A DNA stretch of 64,000 nucleotides from Streptomyces sp. SID8374. Lineage in GTDB: Bacteria > Actinomycetota > Actinomycetes > Streptomycetales > Streptomycetaceae. The translations under genes were made by a program, and so were the position numbers. The stretch lies in assembly GCF_009865135.1 (NCBI RefSeq), contig NZ_WWGH01000001.1:2852001-2916000 (forward strand), in the 5' to 3' direction. The notes beneath the pieces are model-generated. The model had not been told where the DNA came from. It saw only the letters and a program-made list of their open reading frames with translations, and ran no database searches. Position 1 is the stretch's first letter, and each line of letters begins with the position of its first letter. Positions 1-10,307 of the stretch are shown here, one piece after another.

Positions 1-38
1 CGGCAAGGTACACGCTTGTTCGACGGCGTGTGCCCCTT

Positions 39-57
39 ACGGGGGAGAAGCCCCCGT
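39..57. terminator. Short GC hairpin at the window edge
   Basis: ACGGGGG (39-45) pairs with CCCCCGT (51-57) around a 5-base loop. It may end a gene that lies outside the window. No T-tract follows, which is common for Streptomyces terminators. Confidence 0.4.
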
Positions 58-118
58 GAATGCCGAATTCTGCGCCATTGAGGGCCACTTGAGGGTCGCG
101 GGAACGGCGGAAAACGAT

Positions 119-163
119 CAGCCCTGCCAGTCGGTGATCATCGGTGACCGACTGGCAGGGCTG
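119..163 (-). terminator. Terminator of the first PQQ-repeat gene
   Basis: A perfect 17-bp stem (119-135 with 147-163; arm CAGCCCTGCCAGTCGGT) closes an 11-base loop. It lies 27 bases past the stop of the minus-strand gene ending at 190. Confidence 0.75.
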
Positions 164-189
164 TCGCGGAACTACGGGTGAGCGGGCGG

Positions 190-2205
190 TCAGTCGGTGC
201 GGAAGCCCACCGCGAGGTAGAGCTTCTCGTCCGCCTGGCTGTCACGGCGCTCGCTGATCAGCTGCTTCGAGAGGAAGAAGCGGCCCTCGCCGTAGAGGAT
301 TTCGGAGTGGTCCGCGGTGAACCGGGTCTCCGCGTCCCGTACCGACTCGTCGCTCGGGTTCTCCATCAGCAGCGTCTGCTTGAAGGTCTCGCCGTCGATG
401 GAGACGACCTGGCCGCCCTTGTCGTACGGGGGACGCTTGTACGCGATGACGTTGGTGCCGTCCATCCGGAGCGGGATCAGGCTGTAGCGCTCACCCGCGT
501 CGGCCCGGCCGCCCAGCAGCTTGCCGGTGGTCAGGTCGAAGGCGACGACCTCGTTGGTGTCCCCGTACTCGCTCGTACCGTCGTGGTCCTCGGTCGGCAG
601 GTAGAGCCGGTTGTTGCCGACGACCGCCGCCCGGCAGCTCTCGACATCGGTGGAGCCGCAGCGCGCCGCGTACTTCTCCGCGTCGGCCGAGATCCGCACG
701 ATCAGCTTGCCGGTCGCCGCGTCGATCGAGAAGAAGTCGGAGATGCCGCTGCCGTCGCCCGCGGTGTCGCCGACGTTGGCCGCGACCACCAGCGGCTTGG
801 TGGAGACGATGGACGCGTAGTCGACGCCCGCGGGCATCTGGAACGAGGAGAGCGGTGCGCCGGTCGCCGGGTTCAGCGCCTGGATCTGGAGCTGCGGGCT
901 GTCGTACGAGCCGCACTTGCGCACCACGGCGAGGGCCTCGCCACCGGCGTACCCCATGTCGTAGCAGCGGTCGGCGCCGACCTTCGGCTTCCAGAGCTCG
1001 GCGCCGTCCTCCAGCTTGAAGGCCGCGCCGCCCGAGGTGCCGCCCGCGGCGACGGTGGTCCCGCTGAGCGTGATCTCGTCGAACTGGACGGCCCGGTCGC
1101 CGCCGGTGGCGGAGGTGACCGACTTGCTCCACAGGAGCTTGCCCGCGGCCAGGTCGACGGCGCCGACCTGGTTGCACGCGGGGTACTTCTTCTCCTTGGT
1201 CGGCTTGCCCTCCTTGAAGAGGATCGCCGTCCTGTAGTCCTTGGTCATATGGCGGGAGGCGCCGCAGACCTCGCCGGGGACCGGCACGGACCAGAGCTTG
1301 GTGCCGGTGTCGCGGTCGTGGGCGACGACCTCGTTGACGCCGGACTTCACATACGCCTTGTCGGTGAGCCAGGAGCCCTTGACCGAGGTGACCGTGGCGA
1401 CCTCCGGCTGCGGGAGCTGGAAGGCGACCTTGGAGCTGGTGTTGCCCGGGGCCTTCTCGCTGCCTCCGGCCAGGCCGCCGCCCTCGGCGCCCTTGCCCTC
1501 GCCGCCGCCGGTGGCGCCGGAGGTGGAGGCCTGGTCGTCCTTGCCGCCGTCGTCCTTGGTGGCGCTGTAGACGACGGCCGCGCCGATGATCAGCACCACG
1601 GCGACGGCTGCGGCGACGATGATCTGCATCTGGGTGCTGAACTTCTTACCGCCGCCGGGGACGGCCGGGCCGGGCTGCGGAGCGCCGTACATCGGCTGGG
1701 TGGGGTAGCCGTAGCCCTGCTGCGGCATACCGGGCTGGCCCGGGTAGCCGGGCTGTCCCGGCTGGCCGGGGGCGCCCTGCGGGTAGCCGTAGCCGGGCTG
1801 GGGGGCCTGCGGGTAGCCGTAGCCGTTGGGCTGCGGGGCCGGCGGGGTCGGGTAGCCGGGCTGCGGTGCGCCGTAGGCCCCGGCGGGCGGGGGCGGCGGG
1901 GAGCCGTAGCCACCGGCCGGCGGGGTCGGCGGGGCCGCGGGCGGGGGCTGCTTGGCGAAGGGGTCCGCGGGCGGCGGGGTCGGCTCACCGAACCCACCGG
2001 GCGGCGGGTCCTGCGGGGCACCGAACCCACCGGCGGGCGAACCGGCCGGGGGTCCTGCGGGCGGGCCCGCCGGGGGCTCGCCCGGCTGGACCGGCTCGCT
2101 CGGCCGGACCGGCTGGCTCGGCTCCTTGGCGGCCGCCTGGTCCGACGGCTGGTCGGCCGGCTCGTTCGGGGGCTCGTTGGGTGGCTGCTGCGGCGGCTGG
2201 GTCAT
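190..2205 (-). CDS. Membrane-anchored PQQ-binding-like beta-propeller protein 1
   Basis: A 671-residue protein in three parts. Residues 1-190 are a Pro/Gln/Gly/Tyr-rich low-complexity tail with PGYG and GYPQ units. One hydrophobic segment lies at about 194-214. The rest is a Trp- and Gly-rich beta-propeller of PQQ/pyrrolo-quinoline-like repeats, seen as recurrent phrases such as AVDLAAGKLLW and AFDLTTGKLLG. The tail would be cytoplasmic and the propeller outside the membrane. In such families the propeller is usually a binding or scaffold domain, and no quinone-enzyme catalytic site is visible. It is the last of three tandem paralogs (190-6137, minus strand), which suggests repeated duplication. 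ATG at 2205 has GAGG about 10 bases upstream. Function unknown. Confidence 0.8.
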   Translation of the reverse strand: MTQPPQQPPNEPPNEPADQPSDQAAAKEPSQPVRPSEPVQPGEPPAGPPAGPPAGSPAGGFGAPQDPPPGGFGEPTPPPADPFAKQPPPAAPPTPPAGGYGSPPPPPAGAYGAPQPGYPTPPAPQPNGYGYPQAPQPGYGYPQGAPGQPGQPGYPGQPGMPQQGYGYPTQPMYGAPQPGPAVPGGGKKFSTQMQIIVAAAVAVVLIIGAAVVYSATKDDGGKDDQASTSGATGGGEGKGAEGGGLAGGSEKAPGNTSSKVAFQLPQPEVATVTSVKGSWLTDKAYVKSGVNEVVAHDRDTGTKLWSVPVPGEVCGASRHMTKDYRTAILFKEGKPTKEKKYPACNQVGAVDLAAGKLLWSKSVTSATGGDRAVQFDEITLSGTTVAAGGTSGGAAFKLEDGAELWKPKVGADRCYDMGYAGGEALAVVRKCGSYDSPQLQIQALNPATGAPLSSFQMPAGVDYASIVSTKPLVVAANVGDTAGDGSGISDFFSIDAATGKLIVRISADAEKYAARCGSTDVESCRAAVVGNNRLYLPTEDHDGTSEYGDTNEVVAFDLTTGKLLGGRADAGERYSLIPLRMDGTNVIAYKRPPYDKGGQVVSIDGETFKQTLLMENPSDESVRDAETRFTADHSEILYGEGRFFLSKQLISERRDSQADEKLYLAVGFRTD

Positions 2206-2266
2206 CGCGTACGTACCTCGGGAGACGGGGGTTGTGTGGGGGTTTCGGATGCCGTCGGGGCGGCGG

Positions 2267-4273
2267 TCACTTGGAGAACACCAGCGCCGTCGCCTGCTCC
2301 ATCTCGCCGTCGTCGCGGCCGCTGAGCCGCTTGGGCATGAGGTAGGAGCGACCGTCCACGTACCGGGCGGTCAGCCCTCCGAAGAGGCTGTTCTCGATCC
2401 GGTTGGTCCCCTCCGGGTGCTGGAGCAGGACACTGGTGGCGCCGCCCGTCGGCGGGATCGTGAGGATGGCCCCGGCCTTGTCGTAGCGCGGCTCCAGGTA
2501 GAGCAGCACCTTGCCGCCCTCCATCCCGATCGGGCTCATGGTGCGCTCGGCCGGCGCGGGCGCCGTCCACTTGGGCTTGCCGGTGTTCAGGTCGAAGGCG
2601 ACGACCTTGTTCGTCCGCCCGGAGCCCGTACCGTCGGCCTTGGTGGCCATGTAGAAGGTGTTCGCGTCGGCGGCGACCCCGGTGCACCCTTCGAGCTGCT
2701 GGCCGAAGATGGCGAACGTACCGCCGCAGTTGGCGACGACCAGGTCACCCTTGGCGGGGCTCAGCTGGGAGCGGAGCTTGCCGTTGTCGGTGAACGCGGC
2801 GACCGACCACTGCTTCTTCTTCCGGTTCTCCAGCGAGACCACGAGCGGGCTCACCGAGTAGGTCTTCTTGATCTCCCAGCCGCGCGGCGGCTGGTAGGTC
2901 CACTTGGCCTTGCCGGTGACCGGGTCCAGCTCCTGGAGCTGGTGCTGCGGGTTGTCGGCGTCGTCGTTGCGGCAGTTGGCGGCGGCGATCAGCTTCGGAC
3001 CGCCGGCGAAGGCGAAGGTCTTGCAGTTGCCTGTGGGGGTGCCGAACAGCTCCTTGCCGTCGCTGACCCGGTAGGCGTTGGAGTAGCTGGTCCGCCCGGC
3101 GGTGACCGTGTTCCCGCTGATCGCGAGGCCGATGTCGGAGATCAGGTCGAAGGCGCCGGCCTTCTTGACCTCGGCCTTCCAGCCGGCCTTGCCGGTGGTG
3201 AGGTCGATCATCTGCATCACGGTGCACTTGGAGCGGTCCGTGGTGCCGTCCTTGATACCGATGACGATCTTGCCGTCGGGGGCGACCGTGTTGGGGGTGG
3301 CGCAGATGTCGGCGGGGAGCGGGACGGTCCACTTCTTCTTGCCGTCGGCGACGGAGTAGCCGGAGATCCCGCGGTACAGGGCCGTGACCATCGTGTCGCC
3401 GACGAACCAGGGGCCGTGGATCTCGCCGCCGTTGCGCGGGAGGTCGACGTCGTTCTTCTGGAGCCAGGCGACCTTGGCCTCGCCCGGCTTGCGCCCGGCG
3501 TTGAGGTCGTCGTCCGTCTCCCGGCCGCCGCCGGTGCCGTCGCCCTCGTCGACCGAGGGGGAGGCGCTGGGCGTCTCGGGCGCCTTGGGGTCGCTGCTGG
3601 GGCCCGCGACCGGCTTCTTGGGGTCGTCGCCGCTGTCGCTCACCACGTACCAGGCGCCCGCGCCGACGAGCAGGACGACGGCGACGGCCGCCGCGGCGAG
3701 GATGCCGGTCTTCCCCTTGAAGGGACCGCCGCCGGTTCCGCCGGGCGCGGGGGCGCCGGGGTACTGCTGCTGCGGGTAGCCGTAACCGGGCTGCGTGGGC
3801 TGGCCGTAGGGACCGGGAGCGGGCTGGCCGTAGCCGCCGGGGGCGGGCTGCCCGTAGGGGCCGGGCTGCTGGCCGTACGGACCGGAGGGCTGCTGGGCGT
3901 AGGGGCCGGGCGCCTGGCCGGGGGCCTGCTGGCCGTACGGGCCGGGGGCCTGGCCCGGCGCTTGTCCGGGTGCCTGGCCGGGCGCCTGGCCCGCTGCCTG
4001 GGGGTAGCCGTAGCCCGGCTGGGCCGGGGGCGCCTGCGGGTAGCCGTACGCCGGGTCGCCCGGGGGCGGTGTCTGCGGCGGGCCGGCGGGGGCCGGGGGC
4101 TGGGCGGGCGGACCGGCCGGGGGCTGCGGCGGCTGGGCGGGCGGTGTCTGCTCCGGCTGCTTGGCCAGGGACGGCGGCTGCTGGTCCTGCGGCGGCTGAG
4201 GAGTCCCCTGCGGCGGCTCCTGCGGAGCCCCGAAGCCCCCCTGCGGCGGTTGCTGGCTGGGCGGCTGGCTCAT
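2267..4273 (-). CDS. Membrane-anchored PQQ-binding-like beta-propeller protein 2
   Basis: A 668-residue paralog of its two neighbours. Residues 1-185 are a Pro/Gln/Gly/Tyr-rich tail that includes a run of APGQ units (about 96-120) and GPYGQ units. The membrane segment is at about 191-211. An acidic linker leads to a beta-propeller with repeat phrases such as MIDLTTGKAGW and AFDLNTGKPKW. ATG at 4273 is preferred over a GTG two codons upstream because AAGGGGG sits at normal spacing before it. Sixty-one bases separate it from the next paralog, so the two may be cotranscribed. The proline-rich cytoplasmic tail resembles those of actinobacterial proteins thought to recruit partners at the membrane. 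That role is inference; function unknown. Confidence 0.8.
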   Translation of the reverse strand: MSQPPSQQPPQGGFGAPQEPPQGTPQPPQDQQPPSLAKQPEQTPPAQPPQPPAGPPAQPPAPAGPPQTPPPGDPAYGYPQAPPAQPGYGYPQAAGQAPGQAPGQAPGQAPGPYGQQAPGQAPGPYAQQPSGPYGQQPGPYGQPAPGGYGQPAPGPYGQPTQPGYGYPQQQYPGAPAPGGTGGGPFKGKTGILAAAAVAVVLLVGAGAWYVVSDSGDDPKKPVAGPSSDPKAPETPSASPSVDEGDGTGGGRETDDDLNAGRKPGEAKVAWLQKNDVDLPRNGGEIHGPWFVGDTMVTALYRGISGYSVADGKKKWTVPLPADICATPNTVAPDGKIVIGIKDGTTDRSKCTVMQMIDLTTGKAGWKAEVKKAGAFDLISDIGLAISGNTVTAGRTSYSNAYRVSDGKELFGTPTGNCKTFAFAGGPKLIAAANCRNDDADNPQHQLQELDPVTGKAKWTYQPPRGWEIKKTYSVSPLVVSLENRKKKQWSVAAFTDNGKLRSQLSPAKGDLVVANCGGTFAIFGQQLEGCTGVAADANTFYMATKADGTGSGRTNKVVAFDLNTGKPKWTAPAPAERTMSPIGMEGGKVLLYLEPRYDKAGAILTIPPTGGATSVLLQHPEGTNRIENSLFGGLTARYVDGRSYLMPKRLSGRDDGEMEQATALVFSK

Positions 4274-4279
4274 CAGCAC

Positions 4280-4508
4280 GTCCCCCTTCGTGCGGTCCGG
4301 TGCCCGATCCGGTCTCCCCCGCGATTCCGGGAGGGTTCAATTCCCCTCGGAAAGGAGCGAATCGGGCATGGCTTCCGCGGTGTCACGACAGTCGGGCGGG
4401 GCTTCTTTGTACCACCCACCTGCCGTCGAACACCGGATCGGACCACCCCCTGTTCCCAAGGGAGAACCGCGTTGTGATGCCCTCGTTACGACCGGCGGAA
4501 GGTGACGG
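4280..4508 (-). promoter_or_regulatory. Gap between PQQ genes 3 and 2
   Basis: This 229-base gap separates the stop of the third PQQ paralog from the start of the second, so gene 2 probably has its own promoter here. The only clear element is the Shine-Dalgarno AAGGGGG before 4273. I could not assign -10 or -35 boxes, and no stable hairpin stands out. Confidence 0.35.
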
Positions 4509-6137
4509 TCAGTCACCGAAGACGAGCATCGACACGATGTCCTTCTCCTGCTCGTCGTCGCCCCCGCTGATGAACGGCTGCATGAGCACCGTGCGCCCGC
4601 CGGAGTAGGAGACCTCCGCGCCGGCGAAGGTGCTCTCGATCCCGCTCGCCGATTCCGGGTGGCGCAGGACGGGCCGCAGGGCGCCGCCGGTGGGCGGGAG
4701 GGCGTAGATGCCGCCGCCCTTGCTCCGGCCGTAGCCCTTCATCGCCTGGAGGTACATCAGCACCTTGCCGCCCTCGACCCGCAGCGGCAGCAGGACCTGC
4801 TCGGCCGGCGCCTGGGCCTTCCACCTGGACCTGCCGGTGGTGAGGTCGAAGGCGACGACGGCGTTGGTGGGGTCGGTCTTCCGCTTCACGACGGGCTTGG
4901 TCGCCAGGTAGAGCGTGCTCGCGTCGGCCGCGACGCCCAGGCAGTTGTCGAGGTTCGGGTTGAGGACGCGCAGCTCCCCGCCGCAGCGGGTCTCGTAGTC
5001 GACCCCCTCATCGGCGATCAGCTGGGAGCGGTAGGTGCCGTCGGTGTTGAGGATGACGATCGCCCACTTCTCCTGGCCCTGGCGGAAGGAGATGACCGGC
5101 GGGTCGGTCGAGTAGAACTGGTCGACCTTGTAGCCCTTCTTGACCGGGAAGGCCCACAGCTCCTTGCCGGTGGCCGGGTCGATGCGCCGTACGTGCTGGA
5201 TGGCGTGGTCGTCCGCCGAGGTCTGGCAGCTGGTGGCGGCGAGGGGGACGGCGCCGGAGGCGAAGCCGTACGGCTGGCAGTTGCCGGGCAGTCTGTCCCA
5301 GAGGAGCTTGCCGTCGCCGATCCGGTAGGCCTCGGTGCGGCTGGTCCGGCCGACGGTCACCACGTCACCGTTGACGGCCATGGCGACGTCCGAGAGCCCG
5401 TCCCAGACGCCCGCCCGCTTGAACCTGGTTTCCCAGCCCGCCTCTCCGGTCCGCAGGTCGATCATCTGGAGCCGGTCGCACACCGCCGCGTCCGGCGGCC
5501 CGGTCTCCAGCGCGACGACGATCTTCCCGTCCGGGCCGGGCAGGGTGGGCGCCGCACAGACCCGGTACCGGAGGTCGAGGCTCCACTCCTGCGTCCCGTC
5601 GGCGGCCGAGTAGCCCGACACCGTGCGCTGCATGGCCTTGGCGACGATGTCCCCGGCGAACCAGGGCCCGAACTGCGGGGCCCCTCGGCCCGGCAGGTCG
5701 ACGGTGTTCCCCTGGACCCAGAGGACCTTGTCCTCGCCGTCCTTGCGTGCGGCGTTGAGTTCGGCGGGGGCCGGGGCGGGGGTGTGGGTCCGCCCGGGCG
5801 GGGTGTCGCCGGTCTGCTCGGGGGCGGCGCTCCCGCTCCCCTCGGCGACGGGCGCCTTGCCGTCGCCGCTGCCGCCGTCCCCGGTGGCGTACCAGACCCC
5901 GGCACCGATCACGAGGACCCCGGCGAGCACGGCTGCGACGATTCCGGCCGTACGCCTCCGGGCCTTGCGGCCGCCGCCGGAAGGCGGCGGGTAGCCGTAC
6001 CCGTACGCGGGATCCGGCGCGGGCTCCCCGTACACCCCGGGCTGCGGCTCGAAGGGTGCGCCGAAGACGCCCGGGTCCCCCTCCCCCTGGCCGTGGTGGT
6101 GCGGTGGCTGCCCCGGCGGGCCGGGCGGCTGTGACAT
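4509..6137 (-). CDS. Membrane-anchored PQQ-binding-like beta-propeller protein 3
   Basis: A 542-residue third paralog with a much shorter Pro/Gly/His-rich N-terminal tail (about 60 residues, including HHH at 13-15). A basic patch RKARRR follows, then a membrane segment at about 64-84 and the beta-propeller, with phrases such as MIDLRTGEAGW, RIDPATGKELW and AFDLTTGRSRW. The basic patch before the membrane segment fits a type II (N-in) anchor. ATG at 6137 has GGGGGAG at good spacing. The three paralogs share the propeller layout but differ in tail length, so the tail may set partner specificity. Function unknown. Confidence 0.8.
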   Translation of the reverse strand: MSQPPGPPGQPPHHHGQGEGDPGVFGAPFEPQPGVYGEPAPDPAYGYGYPPPSGGGRKARRRTAGIVAAVLAGVLVIGAGVWYATGDGGSGDGKAPVAEGSGSAAPEQTGDTPPGRTHTPAPAPAELNAARKDGEDKVLWVQGNTVDLPGRGAPQFGPWFAGDIVAKAMQRTVSGYSAADGTQEWSLDLRYRVCAAPTLPGPDGKIVVALETGPPDAAVCDRLQMIDLRTGEAGWETRFKRAGVWDGLSDVAMAVNGDVVTVGRTSRTEAYRIGDGKLLWDRLPGNCQPYGFASGAVPLAATSCQTSADDHAIQHVRRIDPATGKELWAFPVKKGYKVDQFYSTDPPVISFRQGQEKWAIVILNTDGTYRSQLIADEGVDYETRCGGELRVLNPNLDNCLGVAADASTLYLATKPVVKRKTDPTNAVVAFDLTTGRSRWKAQAPAEQVLLPLRVEGGKVLMYLQAMKGYGRSKGGGIYALPPTGGALRPVLRHPESASGIESTFAGAEVSYSGGRTVLMQPFISGGDDEQEKDIVSMLVFGD

Positions 6138-6226
6138 CGGTACGTCTCCCCCTCGTACGGACCTACGTGATCGGCCGGGCCGCTCCCTGGCGTGCTCGGC
6201 CCGGCTGCTCCTCGGCCCGGCCGGCC

Positions 6227-8050
<1,824 letters not shown>

Positions 8051-8142
8051 TTCACTCCTGTCCGGGGGGTTGATCGACCTTCCCAGGGTACGGCGGCGGA
8101 GGGGGCTCGATGGCACGGCCTTGGCACCACGCATCGACCAGC

Positions 8143-8176
8143 GTACAGTTTCCTGTACGTACAGAATGACGTACAG
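8143..8176. promoter_or_regulatory. Repeated GTACAG operator of the YefM/YoeB operon
   Basis: Four hexamers lie in 34 bases: GTACAG 8143-8148, CTGTAC 8153-8158, GTACAG 8159-8164, GTACAG 8171-8176. The first two form an inverted repeat with a 4-base spacer, and the second and third form a perfect 12-bp palindrome. YefM antitoxins are known to bind TGTACA-centred palindromes, so autoregulation is the obvious role. The array runs up to the Shine-Dalgarno GGGAG before the antitoxin ATG. Confidence 0.75.
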
Positions 8177-8186
8177 GGAGCATCAC

Positions 8187-8438
8187 ATGCGGACGATGAC
8201 CTACACCGAATCGCGGGCGAAGTACGCGGAGACCCTGAGCGCGGTCGTGGACGACCGCGAGGAGGTCGTGGTCACACGCGCCGGCCACGAGCCCGTGGTG
8301 ATAGTGGCGCTGGACGAGTACGAGTCCCTCAAGGAGACCGCGTACCAGCTCCGGAGCCCGGAGAACGCCCGTCGGCTGCTGGCTTCGATCGACCGCTTGG
8401 AGAACGGCGGCGGCACGGTGCGGGAGCTCGCGGAGTGA
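8187..8438 (+). CDS. yefM: Type II antitoxin, Phd/YefM family
   Basis: An 83-residue protein with the YefM N-terminal DNA-binding pattern (TYTESRAKYAETL), the core REEVVVTRAGHEPVVIVALDEY and an acidic/amphipathic C-terminus (RLLASIDRLENG) that wraps the toxin in this family. It would neutralise the downstream YoeB nuclease and repress the operon through the GTACAG repeats just upstream. GGAG lies 7 bases before the ATG. Its TGA overlaps the toxin GTG, so the two genes are translationally coupled. This is a complete, intact pair. Confidence 0.92.
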   Translation: MRTMTYTESRAKYAETLSAVVDDREEVVVTRAGHEPVVIVALDEYESLKETAYQLRSPENARRLLASIDRLENGGGTVRELAE

Positions 8439-8695
8439 AGTTCGTGTGGGACCAGTCGCCGTGGGACGACTACGTCTGGTGGCAGAACCAGGATCGCAAG
8501 ATCCTCAAGAGGATCAACACACTGCTCCAGGACATCGCCCGGAACGGCAACGAAGGAATGGGCAAGCCGGAACCTCTGAAGCACGGCTTTCACGGGTACT
8601 GGTCCCGGCGCATCACCGATGAGCACCGGCTCATCTACAAGGTGGTCGACGACGAGGTACGTGTCGCGGCCTGCCGCTACCACTACGTCCGCTGA
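8435..8695 (+). CDS. yoeB: Type II toxin YoeB, ribosome-dependent mRNA interferase
   Basis: An 86-residue RelE/YoeB-fold endoribonuclease that cleaves mRNA at the ribosomal A site. The residues needed in E. coli YoeB sit at identical positions: Glu46, Arg65, His83 and Tyr84 (C-terminus RYHYVR), so the toxin should be active. It starts with GTG at 8435 inside the antitoxin stop (GTGA overlap). Its last 13 bases overlap the 3' end of the convergent acyltransferase gene. Confidence 0.92.
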   Translation: MKFVWDQSPWDDYVWWQNQDRKILKRINTLLQDIARNGNEGMGKPEPLKHGFHGYWSRRITDEHRLIYKVVDDEVRVAACRYHYVR

Positions 8696-10050
8696 CCCCT
8701 GCCGCACCGAGGCCCCCGCCCCGCCCGCTCCACCAGGAGCCAGCCGCACAGCGTCATCGCGACGGCGGCCGGGGCCGAGACCGGGACGGCGATCAGCAGG
8801 GCGGTGCGGCCCTCCAGCAGACCGGCCAGGCCGACCATGGAGAGGCCGAGCACGCCGAGCAGGCAGAGCGTCACGCCCAGGGCGGCGAGGGGGCCGGAGC
8901 CGGTGCCGGGGGCCGTGGGCGCCGGGCGTTCGAAGGTGCGGAAGGCGGCGACCAGGGCGGCGGTGAGCGCGGCGGCCGCGGCCAGCCGGAGCGGGGTCTG
9001 GGCCCACCAGGCGGCCGTTGCGGGTTCGGGGAGCGGCACGTCCAGGGCGAGCATCGCCCCGTACACCCCGAGCATCGCCGTGAGGTGCCAGAGGAACGCG
9101 GTCATCGCCACCCCGTTGGCCGCCACCACCGTGCGCCAGGCGCGGGGGCGGGCCAGGAGGCGGGCGGCGGGGGCGCGGAGCAATTCGACCGCGCCGACCA
9201 GCCAGAGGCCGTGGCAGAGCAGGGCGAGGGTGGGCGGGGCCATGTTGCTGACCTTCTCGCCGGGCATCCCGACCATGGAGAGCGGGTAGGGCCCGGCCGC
9301 CACCAGGGCAACGGCGCCGATCAGTCCGGCCCCGGCGAGCAGCGCGGGGCGGCGGAGTGCGGCGAGGCCCGGGCCGACGCCGAGGCGGCCGTCGGCGCGC
9401 AGGAAGCCGAGCTGGTGGACCGCGAGCCAGACGAAGGCGAAGTTCAGGAACTCGACGTACGGGACTCCGCCCGCGAACCGCAGCACGTCCACGGCCGCCG
9501 CCGCACCCGCGAGCCCGGCGAACGCGCCCCAGCCGTACCGCTCGTGCAGCCTCAGCAGCGGCGGCGTGAACGCCACCATCGCCAGGTAGATCCCGATGAA
9601 CCAGAGCGGCTGGGTCACCAGCCGCAGCATGACCCCGGTCAGCCCGCCGCCCCCGCCCAGCAGTTGGATGAGGAGCGCGGCGACGCCCCAGACGAGGACG
9701 AAGACCATGGTGGGGCGCAGCAGCCGCTGGAGCCGGGCCCGCAGGAACGCCGCGTAGACGGAGTCGGTGGAGCCCTCGGGGCGTTTACGGAGCAGGGAGC
9801 GGTACGACAGCGCGTGCGCGAACCCGCCCACGAAGAAGAACACCGGCATGACCTGGAGCAGCCAGGTCAGCGGCTGGAGCGCGGGGACGACGGCGAGCAG
9901 GTTGCCGACCCCGTCCGGGGTGACCGCCGCCATCATCCAGTGCCCGAGCACGACCGCGCCGAGCGAGGCGACGCGCAGCAGGTCGACGTAGCGGTCCCGG
10001 GTGTCGGGGGTGGCCTCGGCGAGTACGCGAACTGGTGATCCCATGCGCAT
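8683..10050 (-). CDS. Acyltransferase 3 family integral membrane protein
   Basis: A 455-residue multi-pass protein with about ten hydrophobic segments. It begins with the family opening DRYVDLLRVASLGAVVLGHW, whose Arg and His are the conserved residues of acyltransferase-3 (OafA/NodX-like) enzymes. These move acetyl or other acyl groups onto sugars, peptidoglycan or antibiotics across the membrane; the acceptor here cannot be predicted. The start is ATG at 10050 or the second ATG at 10044, and neither has a strong ribosome binding site. The 3' end overlaps yoeB tail-to-tail. No operon partner is evident. Confidence 0.8.
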   Translation of the reverse strand: MRMGSPVRVLAEATPDTRDRYVDLLRVASLGAVVLGHWMMAAVTPDGVGNLLAVVPALQPLTWLLQVMPVFFFVGGFAHALSYRSLLRKRPEGSTDSVYAAFLRARLQRLLRPTMVFVLVWGVAALLIQLLGGGGGLTGVMLRLVTQPLWFIGIYLAMVAFTPPLLRLHERYGWGAFAGLAGAAAAVDVLRFAGGVPYVEFLNFAFVWLAVHQLGFLRADGRLGVGPGLAALRRPALLAGAGLIGAVALVAAGPYPLSMVGMPGEKVSNMAPPTLALLCHGLWLVGAVELLRAPAARLLARPRAWRTVVAANGVAMTAFLWHLTAMLGVYGAMLALDVPLPEPATAAWWAQTPLRLAAAAALTAALVAAFRTFERPAPTAPGTGSGPLAALGVTLCLLGVLGLSMVGLAGLLEGRTALLIAVPVSAPAAVAMTLCGWLLVERAGRGPRCGRGQRT

Positions 10051-10156
10051 ACGTTCGCGGTGGACGGGGGTGCGGCGGCAGGGTACGGGTACTCAATTCG
10101 CCCTCTGAGTACGCGGGATGGCGGCCGGAGGTGCGGAGGTCCGGGCGGCCCTTCCG

Positions 10157-10209
10157 CGTACCGCGGGGGAGATCCGGGCAGACGTTCTTCGTACCGCGTA
10201 GCAGATCCG
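10157..10209. repeat. Two 20-base direct repeats upstream of the lipoprotein gene
   Basis: Copies at 10157-10176 and 10190-10209 start 33 bases apart and share CGTACCGCG...AGATCCG, 17 of 20 identical. They lie in the 257-base gap between the divergent acyltransferase and lipoprotein genes. A regulatory role or simple duplication are both possible. The same gap has GTACTC/GAGTAC inverted around 12 bases. Confidence 0.5.
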
Positions 10210-10307
10210 AACAGGTCCGCGCTTGCCGTGTGAACAACGACAAAAGCCACCCGCAGCCCTGCCGGGCCGTTCGCCCGCCGCCGTCACCGAGAGACCGGAG
10301 TACCAGC

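Noticed and set aside
178..2325. Long plus-strand frame opposite the first PQQ gene
   Set aside because: Ala/Gly/Arg-rich shadow without motifs; the minus frame has a membrane segment and propeller repeats.
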